Part shown: positions 26,196-34,744 of the stretch, one piece after another
Layout: every line of letters begins with the position of its first letter
Position numbering within the stretch: position 1 is the stretch's first letter
NCBI RefSeq assembly: GCF_000186865.1
Contig: NW_008705561.1
Coordinates: forward strand, 1,228,758 to 1,292,757
DNA length: 64,000 bases
Direction: 5' to 3'
Source of the DNA: Aureococcus anophagefferens
Lineage: Eukaryota; Sar; Pelagophyceae; Pelagomonadales; Pelagomonadaceae
Notes under the pieces: model-generated
What the model was told of the DNA's origin: nothing
Databases searched by the model: none
Seen by the model: only the letters and a program-made list of their open reading frames with translations
Program-made: the position numbers and the translations under genes

Positions 26196-28831
26196 ATGGC
26201 CTTCCGCCTGTCGCAGCAAAAGGCCCAAAAGCAGCGCCAAAATGTGGAGCGCAAGCGCACGGCCGAGGCCCTCGCGGCCTTCGAGGCGTCCTTCGACGCC
26301 GGGCCGACGAAGGCCTTCGTGCGCGCGGCGGGGCCCGGCGAGGGCGACCGCGGCGCGACGTGCTTCGATCCGCGTCTTTCCCGGGAAAAACGAGCGCGGA
26401 CCGCGGCTTTCGAGCGATTAGGTACGCGCCCCCGCCGTCCGCGGCGCCGCCGAAGGCGCCCATGCCGCACCGCGCGCGGCGCGCGGGCGCCAAGAGCTCC
26501 ATGGACGAGTTCCTCGACGAGCTCAAGAAGCGCGAGACGCTCCGGAGCTTCGGCGCGGACGTCGACGGCCCCGCGCCGCCGCGCGCGGCGCCGCCGGCGT
26601 ACGAGGGGCGCACGGAGGGCACGGGCTACCAGGGCACGACGAACCTCTGCGTCAACAACCTCGCGGCGACGGTGACGGAGGAGAAGCTCATGCAGGTCTT
26701 CGGCGCGTTCGGGGACATTTTTTCCGTCAAGGTCATGTGGCCGCGGTCCGAGGACGAGCGGCGCCGGGGCCGCAACCGGGGCTTCGTGTCCTTCCGCACG
26801 CGCGAGGACGCCGACGAGGCGCTCAACGCCCTCGACGAGACGTCCATCGAGGGCGTGCGCATCGCCGTGAGCTGGGGCAAGGCGCTCAAGGACCAGCCCG
26901 GCGCGGGCGGCGGCATGACCGCGGCGCAGCGCAACGCGTACTCCTTCGGCGGCCAGGGCCCCCCCGCGGCGCCGCCGGCCAAGCCCGCGCCGGGCCGCCT
27001 CGCCGCCGTCGGCGCCATCGCGACGGCCGCGGCGACGGGCGCGCGGCCGAACCCGCTCGAGCAGTTCGCCGCTCGGACGCACGGCGTCGCGCTCCCCACC
27101 ACCACACCGACGTCGTCGAAGCGGACGCGCTGGGACGCGCCGCCGGACTCGGCGCTCGAGGCGGCCCTCGAGTCGACGGGCGACGACGCGACGGACGCCG
27201 CGGTGTTCCAGGCGTCCGCGAAGATTATAGTAGTGGCGCCGCCCGACGAGCGGACGCGGCGCCTCGTCGACGCGACGGCGCTCTTCACGGCCGCCGACGG
27301 CCGCGCCTTCGAGGAGTTCGTGCGCGTGCAGGAGGGCGCCAACCCCGAGTTCGCGTTCCTGTCGCTCGCGGATTCCGACGACGGCCGCTACTACCGGTGG
27401 CGCGTCTACGAGGCGTGCATGGCCGCCCAGGGCGCGCCCCTCGCCAGGATCTTCCACCTCGACGGCCGCGACGTGCGGGCCTGCCGCATCCAGCGCGGCG
27501 GGCCCTACTGGGTCGCGCCGGACGCGGCGACGACCGCCGCGCTCGGCGCCGAGGAGCACGAGCTGCCGCTCACGGCCGCGGAGGCGTCGCGGCGCGCGGA
27601 CCGGAATTTATTAGACAAGTCCGACGAGAACGCGCTCTACGCGCGGCGCGGCGCGCGCACGGGCGACGCGTCGCTCCACGTGTCCGACGCCATCGAGTTC
27701 CAGCTCCAGCTGTCGCGGCTCACGCCGTCGCGCGCGAAGATCCGCGACGCCATGGTCTTCGCGCTCCAGCGGGCCGACGCCTGCCGCGAGATCGCCGCGC
27801 TCGTGGTCAACGCCCTCGCCGACGACGCGCCGACGACGGCGCCGGACGCGCTCGTCGCGCGGCTCTACCTCGTGTCCGACGTGCTCCACAACTCCGCGGC
27901 GCCGGGCCGCGGCGCGCGCCTCTTCCGGGGTTTGCTGCGGCCGCCGCTGCCCGGCGCGCTCCATCGTCTCGGCGCGCGGCTCTTCGCGCCGGGCGAGGTC
28001 GGCGTCATGGAGGCCGCGCGGCGCCGCGCCTTGGCGGAGAAAGTCGCGACGTTGTTGAACGTCTGGCTCAACTGGTCCGCGGCGTTCCCGCCGCTCTTCG
28101 TCTTCGGCCTGGAGTCCTGCTTCTTCGAGCACGGTCTCGACGCGTCGCGGAGCCGCGAGGACGACGCCGTCGGCGAGGACCGGGCCGCGGCGCTCCGGCG
28201 CGACGCGCGCTTCGCGGGTCTCTGGGACGACGCGCCCGCGGGCGCGCTCGGCTTCCGCCTCGCGCGGCTCCGCAAGTACGTCAAGCACCGCACGCTCGGC
28301 ACGCACCCGGCGGCGGCCCTCGCGGCGAGCGACGCGGAGCAGGCCGCCGAGGACGCCGCGCCGCCGGCGAAGGCCGCCGCGCGGCCGTCGCGGGCCGCCG
28401 CCGCCGCGCCCGCGCCCGGGCCCGCGCGCGGCACCTGGGGCAGCGTCGGCGCCGACGACGACGACGACGAGGACGTCGACGGCGAGGCCATCGACGACCT
28501 CCTCGACGACGTCCAAGCGCCCGCGCCGCCGCCGCCGGCCGCGACCGCGGCGGCGCCGCCGGCGCAACCGCCGGCGCCGCCGGAGCAGCGCGAGGCCCGC
28601 GGCCGGGACCGGTCGCGCTCGCGGTCCCCGGACCGGCGGCGCCGCGACGACCGCCGCCGCTCGGACTCGCGCGACCGGCCCCGCGACCGCGACCGCCGCC
28701 GCTCGGACTCGCGCCGCCGCCGCCGCCGGAGCCCCTCCTCGTCGCGCTCGTCCTCCCGGTCCTCCTCCGCGTCCTCGCGCCGCCGGTCCAGGAGCCGCGG
28801 CTCGTCGCGGAAGTACTACCGGCGCGGGTAA
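26196..28831 (+). CDS. U2SURP: U2 snRNP-associated SURP-domain splicing factor (U2SURP/SR140)
   Basis: Exons 26196-26371 and 26422-28831 encode 861 aa. Domain order is that of SR140: a charged N-terminal helix region (QQKAQKQRQNVERKRTAEAL), an RRM at about 131-212 (TTNLCVNNLAATVTEEKLMQ, RGRNRGFVSFRTREDADEAL), a SURP module (RAFEEFVRVQEGANPEFAFL), a CID-like helical domain (SRAKIRDAMVFALQRADACR, VARLYLVSDVLHNSA) and a C-terminal RS tail. It acts with the U2 snRNP at branch-site recognition. The 50-bp intron 26372-26421 is GC-AG (GCGTCT to GATTAG), phase 2. A splicing factor whose own gene depends on a GC 5' site is noteworthy in this GC-AG-rich genome. Confidence 0.92.
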
Positions 28832-28907
28832 CCGCTCTCGTTGAAGTTTTCAACGTGGACAAGTTGAAAACGGTTGCGAACTCGATTTTTTTTGTCGAGA
28901 AGCCACG

Positions 28908-30231
28908 ATGGCTGACACGTTGGAGGCGGATGGTTGGGTGGCCGCGAGGGACGTCGAGGCAGCCCCGTTGGAGGTGGAGGACGCGCTGAGCGCCGCGGCC
29001 GACGCGGCCATGTTCGAGGCCGTCTTCGAGGAGCGGCGGCTCGGCATCAAGCTCGTCCTGGCGCGCGACGACGGCGGCCGCACGGCGGTGGTCGTCGATG
29101 AGACCATCGGCGGCGTCTGCCCCGACGACGTCTTTCCGCGGGACGAGCTCGTCGCCATCGACGGCGAGGGCTTCTTCCTCCCGACGCCGGCGACGTTCAG
29201 CACGTTTATCACGAAGCTCGCGAAGCGGCCGCGGCCGCTGACGCTGAAGCTGCGCCGCGGCGCCGGCCGCGAGGGCGCGCTCGCCGCGCAGACGAAGCGG
29301 CACGAGCGCGCGCGGTCGAAGGCCGCGCTGGAACACTACGAGAAGCGGGAGGAGGACGGCCGCGCGGCGTACAACGCCGCGCTACTCAAGGGCAAGGGCG
29401 TCCACGGCGAGAAGGACACGGCCGCGGCGCTCCTCCTGCTGCGCAAGGCGGCGGGCCTCGGCGTCGTGCGCGCGCAGACCGCGCTGGCGTCGCTGTACCT
29501 GACGGGCCGCGGCGGCGTCGCGCGCGACGACGAGGAGGCGTTCCGCTGGTTCTCCGAGGCCGCGCAGCGGGGCGCTGTGTGGAAATCAAATCTTCGAACC
29601 GACTTCAATGTGCGCGTAATCTAACGGTTCGGACCAGCTTCTTCGGCTGTGCTTCGAGAACTTGACGAGAGCAATCGATTCGTCCAAAAATCAGCCGAAT
29701 CGACGTCGATTTGACCGAGCGAGAGAATTTCAAAGTTTGGTCGGGACGTCCCAAACCAGTGGTTGATTTCCACACAGGCGGGGCGACACGGAGGCCCTCT
29801 ACCAGCTCGGCAAGTGCCACCGGAACGGCTTCGGCGTCGCGGCGGACGACCACGCGGCGCTCTGGTGCTATACGCGCGCGGCGAACGACGGCCACGCGCG
29901 CGCGCGCGACCAGGCGAAGCGGCTCATCGCGGACGGCGAGGCCGCGTCGCGGCGCGAGTCGATGCTCCGGTCCGTCCGGGACGCGCTCTTCCCGCCGAAG
30001 AAGGACGACGCCGCCTACGAGGAACTGGAGTCGCCCTGCCTCGGCGTCCACGCCGCGCTCCGGCCCGAGGACGACGACGAGCTCGACCTCCGCCCGGGCT
30101 ACGCGCCGCCGGCGCCGCCGGCCGCGCCGCTCGCCGTGCCGCCGACGCCGCCCGCCGTCTTTCGCGGGCGGAAGCCGCGGAACGAGCCCGCGGCGACGAC
30201 GAACCCGTTCCTCGACGAGGTCGCGTGCTAA
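28908..30231 (+). CDS. PDZ-like domain plus Sel1 repeats, split by an introner element
   Basis: Exons 28908-29566 and 29778-30231 encode 370 aa. Residues 40-120 look like a PDZ domain (RLGIKLVLARDDGGRTAVVV, then DDVFPRDELVAIDGEGF, and a TFSTFITKLAKRPRPLTLKL helix-strand). Residues 140-250 are Sel1-type helical repeats (LASLYLTGRGGVARDDEEAF, RWFSEAAQRGDTEALYQLGK, CHRNGFGVAADDHAALWCYT); the second crosses the splice junction. The tail is Pro-rich. Intron 29567-29777 is a 203-bp introner plus one 8-bp target copy, phase 2, with GC as 5' site (GCGGGGCG). Using the GT inside the element instead would shift the frame. Sel1 proteins usually act as adaptors; partner unknown. The stop abuts the stop of the next gene with no gap. 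Confidence 0.85.
29575..29777 (+). mobile_element. Introner element copy 2 (203 bp)
   Basis: Perfect 15-bp terminal inverted repeats CTGTGTGGAAATCAA / TTGATTTCCACACAG and flanking 8-bp direct repeats GCGGGGCG (29567-29574, 29778-29785). Same orientation on the plus strand as copies 3 and 4. Non-coding. Exact removal of the element plus one repeat rejoins a Sel1 repeat, leaving a GC-AG intron. Confidence 0.95.
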
Positions 30232-31050
30232 TCATTGCCGCGCCCTAAGGAAGTCCTTGACCGCGTTGCGCAGCGGCGCGTTGCCCGGGACGACGTGGCC
30301 GCCGGCGTGCTCGAAGACCGCGGGGCTCGCGAAGCACGACGCGAGCGACCGGGCGACGTCGGGCGGCACGGACGCGTCGGACGCGCCGAGGCAGTGGAAC
30401 GTCGGCGTCGCGTTCGGCGCGGCCGCGGCGGCGTCGAAGGGCGCGCGGACGATCGCGTCGCGCGGCACGAAGCCCGCGAAGAGGAGCGCGAATCCGAAGA
30501 GCCCGGGCTCCGAGAGGCACAGCAGCGCCGCGAGCGTCGCGCCCTGCGAGAAGCCGAGGACGCCGTCGAAGGGGCCGTCGTCGGCGACGCACCGCTTCAC
30601 GCGCGCGACGGACTCGTCGAGGCCGACGTACGCGCCCGAGAGCGCGGGCCGCTCGGCGTCGCGCGTGTTCCACCAGCCCAGGGGCGCGCCGCGCGCGTCC
30701 GCGTCGATGTCGCCGAGGAACGCGCCGGTCGCCGCGTGCGGCGCGTCGAGGTAGTGCACGTCCGCGAGCGCCTTGATGCCCTTGCGCACCGCGCCCGTCC
30801 GCGACGAGAAGAAGTTGGCGTTCTGCGCGTAGCCGTGCAGGCACAGCAGGCGGAGTTTTTTGGGGGTGGTTGGTTTCGGTGCCGATGTTTTTGGTGTTGT
30901 CGTGTTGCCGATATTAGCGGCCTCGGCGCTGGCGCCGGCCTCGGCGCTTGCACTCAGGGAGCTCATGAGCGCGCGCGATGTGCGCGACCCCGGTGCTGCG
31001 AACGGGTAGGCAGTTGGTAGCAGGGCTGCGCCAACGAAGAGGGCGCGCAT
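30232..31050 (-). CDS. FSH1/OVCA2-family serine hydrolase
   Basis: The product is 272 aa from ATG 31050. The alpha/beta-hydrolase fold of the FSH1 family is shown by KLRLLCLHGYAQNANFFSSR, DGVLGFSQGATLAALL (nucleophile Ser in GFSQG), TFHCLGASDASVPP (acid) and EHAGGHVVP (His). OVCA2-type enzymes cleave long-chain esters. The N-terminus MRALFVGAALLPTAYPFAAP looks like a signal peptide with a Phe just after the junction, suggesting plastid import. A Thr/Pro/Lys linker follows. The TGA stop (30232-30234) directly abuts the TAA of the plus-strand gene. Confidence 0.88.
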   Translation of the reverse strand: MRALFVGAALLPTAYPFAAPGSRTSRALMSSLSASAEAGASAEAANIGNTTTPKTSAPKPTTPKKLRLLCLHGYAQNANFFSSRTGAVRKGIKALADVHYLDAPHAATGAFLGDIDADARGAPLGWWNTRDAERPALSGAYVGLDESVARVKRCVADDGPFDGVLGFSQGATLAALLCLSEPGLFGFALLFAGFVPRDAIVRAPFDAAAAAPNATPTFHCLGASDASVPPDVARSLASCFASPAVFEHAGGHVVPGNAPLRNAVKDFLRARQ

Positions 31051-31145
31051 ACGATGAGGCAATCGGGCACAACAAGCTCAAGGTGAGATCAAGGTGCTGT
31101 GCGAGAGCATGGTCGGACGTAGGCTAAGTAGTTTGGCCACCACAA

Positions 31146-31296
31146 TAGCAGCCATGCTGAACGCCCTCCGCTAGCTATTAGGGCCGTCGGATCCTCCGGT
31201 TCACTTCACGCGCCGGCCCCGGAGCCGTCGAGGTCTCGGCGTCGCGCGATTCCTGCAGCGACGATAGCAGCCATGCTGGCAGCCATGCTGAACGCC
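31146..31296 (+). repeat. Partial duplication of a gene start, making a short upstream ORF
   Basis: TAGCAGCCATGCTGAACGCC at 31146-31165 is repeated at 31265-31296 as two overlapping copies that include the true ATG of the FABP-like gene. The upstream copy reads ATG-CTG-AAC-GCC-CTC-CGC-TAG (31153-31173), a six-codon uORF 100 bp before the main start, copying its MLNA-coding start. Confidence 0.6.
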
Positions 31297-32103
31297 TTTG
31301 TGGACGTGTTGATCCCCGCTTACACCTTTATTGTTACCTGCGTTGTCTACCGCGTCCATGGCGACGGCGCGTGGCTGCGCTTCTCGTGCCTCCTCTTCCT
31401 GGAGGTCTGCGCGATGAACCTGCCGGCGCTCAACGTGTACGCGGACCTCGTCGCGTTGCCGTTCGCCAGCTTCGTCCTCGTCAAGGCGGCCACGGTGAAA
31501 GATGGCGACGCTGACATTCTCGCCGACGCTGTTGTCGTTGTCGATGTTCTGGCCGGCTTCGTCCTCGCGGCCGCGGCGAGAGACGACGACGGCGACGCTG
31601 GCGTCGTCGCCGCCGCCGACGCCGACGACGACGCTCTGGCCGACGAGGACGAGGACGACGGCTCGGACGAGGACGGCGGCGCGCCGACGCTGGCGGGGAC
31701 CTGGAAGCTGGTCCGCTCGGAGAACTACCCCGCGTACCTCGAGGCCATCAAGGTCGGCAAGCTGCTGCGCGGCGTCATCGCGCGCGCGCCGACGAGCCAG
31801 GTCATCTCGCTCCGCGGCGACAGGGTCCGCATCGTCACGAGGGGCATCCTCAAGATGGACACGACCTACGTCGTCGGCGGCCCGCCCATCGAGGTTTTTG
31901 TCAAGGGCAGCGCGTTCCTCGACTCCGTCGAGCGGGACGGCGCCGACCTCCTCCTCACGAAGCAGCGCGTCGACCGGACCTACGCGATCCACGTCCGCCG
32001 CGCGCTCACCGACGCGGACACGCTGACGATGACCAGCGCCGTGCGCTTCGCTCTGCCCGCGAAGGACGACGTCGTCCTCGTCCAGACTTATCAGCGGCAA
32101 TAG
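31273..32103 (+). CDS. Membrane-anchored FABP/lipocalin-like protein
   Basis: The product is 276 aa. Residues 1-110 hold three hydrophobic segments (AFVDVLIPAYTFIVTCVVYR; LRFSCLLFLEVCAM; DAVVVVDVLAGFVLAAAA), then an acidic Asp/Ala stretch. Residues about 135-275 resemble the intracellular lipid-binding barrel: LAGTWKLVRSENYPAYLEAI, KVGKLLRGVI, QVISLRGDRVRIVTRGILKM, FVKGSAFLDSVERDG and a late LTMTSAVRF strand. Binding of a fatty acid or retinoid-type ligand is inferred from the fold only. Membrane helices are not usual for this family. The start could also be ATG 31285; the first ATG is used here. A six-codon uORF upstream may damp translation. Confidence 0.65.
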   Translation: MLAAMLNAFVDVLIPAYTFIVTCVVYRVHGDGAWLRFSCLLFLEVCAMNLPALNVYADLVALPFASFVLVKAATVKDGDADILADAVVVVDVLAGFVLAAAARDDDGDAGVVAAADADDDALADEDEDDGSDEDGGAPTLAGTWKLVRSENYPAYLEAIKVGKLLRGVIARAPTSQVISLRGDRVRIVTRGILKMDTTYVVGGPPIEVFVKGSAFLDSVERDGADLLLTKQRVDRTYAIHVRRALTDADTLTMTSAVRFALPAKDDVVLVQTYQRQ

Positions 32104-33181
32104 CGCGCGCGCCTAATTTTCTCGACCGGAGGTTGTCGGCTTTTTTGCTTCTTCGAACGGTTTCGCTAATCTTCACCAAGGTGTCCGTCGGCGCGTCCAT
32201 CGACGCGTCCACTTGCGACGCCGCCACCACCGGCTACGGCTGCGAATGAGCCGTCGTTGAACAAGCACATCTATGAAGCAATGCTGCAGTAATCCGTAGC
32301 TAAGAGACGGTCTCTCGTGCGAGCATTTCAGCGGCCGACGATGGAATCTCCACCTTAGAGGGCCCCGCGCTCCTCGAATATGCAGCGACGTGCAACGATC
32401 CCAGTGGCTTTGAGGTCCGCAAACATGTGGGTGAGGCACATGAAAAGACGTGACATCCGGACGATTGCGAGGCGACGCAAACGGGCAGCCCCAGGGGGTG
32501 GAATGAGGCGCGGCAGCTTCCCCCGACCCGATTTTCGGTCCCCTTCGAGTCACAGAGCGTCGGGAATCGTTCGTCATGGGGGCGACCAGATGCCCTCGCG
32601 GCAGCTCTTCGGCTCGAGTGGGTTTGATCGAGATCACCTCACCACCTCCGGGAGGCGTGCGGCGCCGCGGGTGACACGGTGCTCACCGCGCAATGCATGA
32701 GGCGTTTGGGCTGTTAGAACCGAGACAGTGCCCTCGGGAACATCATTCCAGGGGGGGTCTCTTCGAAGTCTAACAGCCCAAACGCCCCCTGGAACTAAGT
32801 TGGGCCCCTCGTCGGTCGCCCCCCACCGTTAATGGCCGTTCTCGTCATCCACGGGCTGCCCCGACGCGAACTAAGTTGCTCGCCTTCGACCGATGGTCTT
32901 TCCCGAGCGACTCGCAGCCGGGCCCAAGGCGCGACATGGTCCACAGACCGAGCGCCGCGCCAAGTCTTGGAACCGCTGCATCGCGCGTCCGAGCCCGGAG
33001 CGAGGCAAAGCCGTGACGTCAAAACTTCACGGCTTCGCTGCTCTTTGAGCTGGTTAACTTTAGCTTAGCCGGCAGTGCGACGACGCGTCCATCGCGTCCG
33101 ACGCGTCGAGTGCGAAAGGAAATAAAAATCTCGGCGCAAAGCGATGCCGATGGTGTGACGGATGACCGAGTCCTGAAAGCA
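32104..33181. other. Gene-free stretch of 1.1 kb
   Basis: No convincing coding frame is seen here; GC content is visibly lower than in the genes on both sides. It holds an 86-bp inverted-repeat structure (32701-32786), the duplicated string GAACTAAGTTG (about 32792 and 32869), and a 9-bp stem hairpin AAGCCGTGA/TCACGGCTT (about 33008-33034) just before the next gene. It may be a decayed repeat or contain a non-coding RNA; I found no tRNA-like cloverleaf by eye. Confidence 0.5.
32701..32786. repeat. 18-bp perfect inverted repeat with 50-bp spacer
   Basis: GGCGTTTGGGCTGTTAGA (32701-32718) is exactly complementary to TCTAACAGCCCAAACGCC (32769-32786). No flanking direct repeat is evident, so it looks more like a stem-loop or a remnant of a larger element than an intact MITE. 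Confidence 0.8.
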
Positions 33182-34714
33182 ATGGGCTGGCGGACCGCAA
33201 TCCTCCTGGTCGCGTTCGCCGTGTGCGACAACCAGAGCGCGGCAAAAGCACCAACGTCGCTGCCGGCGTCGCGGAGTCCCGTGTCGCGCGTCGACGCGCT
33301 CTTGGATGGCGACGACGGCGCGGGCGCGGCGGCCGTAGCCATCGGCGCCGTGGCGGGCGCGGCGGCGCCGTCGCCGGCGCCATTCGCCGCCGCCGCCGCG
33401 CCGGAGCCCGGCGCGCCGTCGCCCGCGCCCGCCGCGGCGCCGTCGCCGCCGCCGAGCGCGCGGCCGACGACGGCGGCGCCCGCGCGCGCGCCGCGGCCCG
33501 CGCCCACGCCGGCGCCGCGCCCGCAGCCATCGGCGCCGCCGCCGTCGTCGAAGCCGACGCCGAAGCCGAGCCCGCGGCCGCACCTGCGGCCCACGCGGCG
33601 GCCGACGCCGAAGCCGAGCCCCGAGCCGAGCCCGGAGCCGAGCCGCGCGAGCTGCCCGCTGTCGAGCGTGCCGCACAAGGCCATGTCGGCCTGCGTGCTC
33701 GCCAACGGCTTCTGCGTCGCGTCGCGCAGCGAGTGCGAGGACATCGGCGGCCGCTACGACGCCGCGGGCTGCGGCGGCACCGCGAATCACGGCCCGCACT
33801 TTCTGCGGCGCCTCGACGCCGCGCCGTCCTGCGCGTGCTGCGCGGACACGCCGAGCGACGCGCCGAGCGCCGCGCCGACGTCGTCGCCGGCGCCGTCGAC
33901 GCGCGCGCCGACCATCGTCGCGACGTTCGCGCCCGCGACGTGCGACCTCGCCGCCGTGCCGCGCAACGCGCTCCGGAGCTGCCTCCGGCTCGACGGCTAC
34001 TGCGTCGCCAACGGCGCCGAGTGCGGCGCCATGGGCGGCGTCTTCGACCCCAACGGTTGCGGCGCCAACGACGGCGCGGCCTGCGGCTGCTGCGCGCACG
34101 TGCCCACGGACGCGCCCGACGCCGCGCCGACGCCGCGGCCGACGCCGCGGCCCGCGGCCGCGGCCGCGGCGGCCGCGGCGGCGCCCGGCGGCGCCGCCAC
34201 GCCGGCGCCCGCGGCGCGGAGCGCCCGGGCGCCGCGGCCGACGCCGCGGCCCCAGCTCTACTGGTGGAACCCCGTGCCGACGCGCGCGCCGACGCCCGAG
34301 CCGACGGCGCCCGGCGGCGCGCTCGACGTCGCGCGCTACGCGCTCGTCGTCGCCGCGCTGGCCCTGGCGAGCGCCGTCTGCCCCGAGCCGTCGAGCCCGC
34401 TGCTCGCCGCGGCGCGCTGGCCCTTTTTCATGCTCTTCCTCGCGCTCCGCGCGGCGCTCGTCTTCGGCGCGGGCCTCTGCTTCAGCTTCGGCGACGGCAT
34501 CGCCGAGAGCCGCCCGCCGGCGCCCATCGCCATGGCGCCCATGCGGCTCCCCAAGGACGACGGGCTGAGCTTCGAGATGGCCGCGCGGCGGCCGCTGCCC
34601 GACGACGGCGCGCACGAGGAGCTCCTCGCGGACGACGGCCGCCTCGACGCCTACGAGTTCGAGGACGACGAGGACGTCGACGCGAACCCCTTCGCCGCGA
34701 AGAAGGGGGCCTAG
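33182..34714 (+). CDS. Secreted/surface Pro-rich protein with two Cys-rich repeats
   Basis: The product is 510 aa from ATG 33182, which places a signal peptide first (MGWRTAILLVAFAVC). Residues 60-165 are Pro/Ala/Ser/Arg-rich (KPTPKPSPRPHLRP type), as in pherophorins or extensins. Two homologous Cys-rich modules follow: CPLSSVPHKAMSACVLANGF ... CACCADTPSDAP and CDLAAVPRNALRSCLRLDGY ... CGCCAHVPTDAP, each with about seven aligned Cys. Near the C-terminus are two hydrophobic segments (VARYALVVAALALASAV; FFMLFLALRAALVFGAGLC) and an acidic cytoplasmic tail. A cell-surface or wall-linking role is inferred. I do not recognise the Cys module as a named domain. Confidence 0.7.
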   Translation: MGWRTAILLVAFAVCDNQSAAKAPTSLPASRSPVSRVDALLDGDDGAGAAAVAIGAVAGAAAPSPAPFAAAAAPEPGAPSPAPAAAPSPPPSARPTTAAPARAPRPAPTPAPRPQPSAPPPSSKPTPKPSPRPHLRPTRRPTPKPSPEPSPEPSRASCPLSSVPHKAMSACVLANGFCVASRSECEDIGGRYDAAGCGGTANHGPHFLRRLDAAPSCACCADTPSDAPSAAPTSSPAPSTRAPTIVATFAPATCDLAAVPRNALRSCLRLDGYCVANGAECGAMGGVFDPNGCGANDGAACGCCAHVPTDAPDAAPTPRPTPRPAAAAAAAAAAPGGAATPAPAARSARAPRPTPRPQLYWWNPVPTRAPTPEPTAPGGALDVARYALVVAALALASAVCPEPSSPLLAAARWPFFMLFLALRAALVFGAGLCFSFGDGIAESRPPAPIAMAPMRLPKDDGLSFEMAARRPLPDDGAHEELLADDGRLDAYEFEDDEDVDANPFAAKKGA

Positions 34715-34744
34715 GGGGCGTCGTGTTACCGTCCGGCGGAATCC

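Noticed and set aside
32104..33181. tRNA or 5S rRNA gene in the gene-free stretch
   Set aside because: No GGTTCRA-type T-loop with matching acceptor stem or 5S internal control region could be found by eye on either strand.
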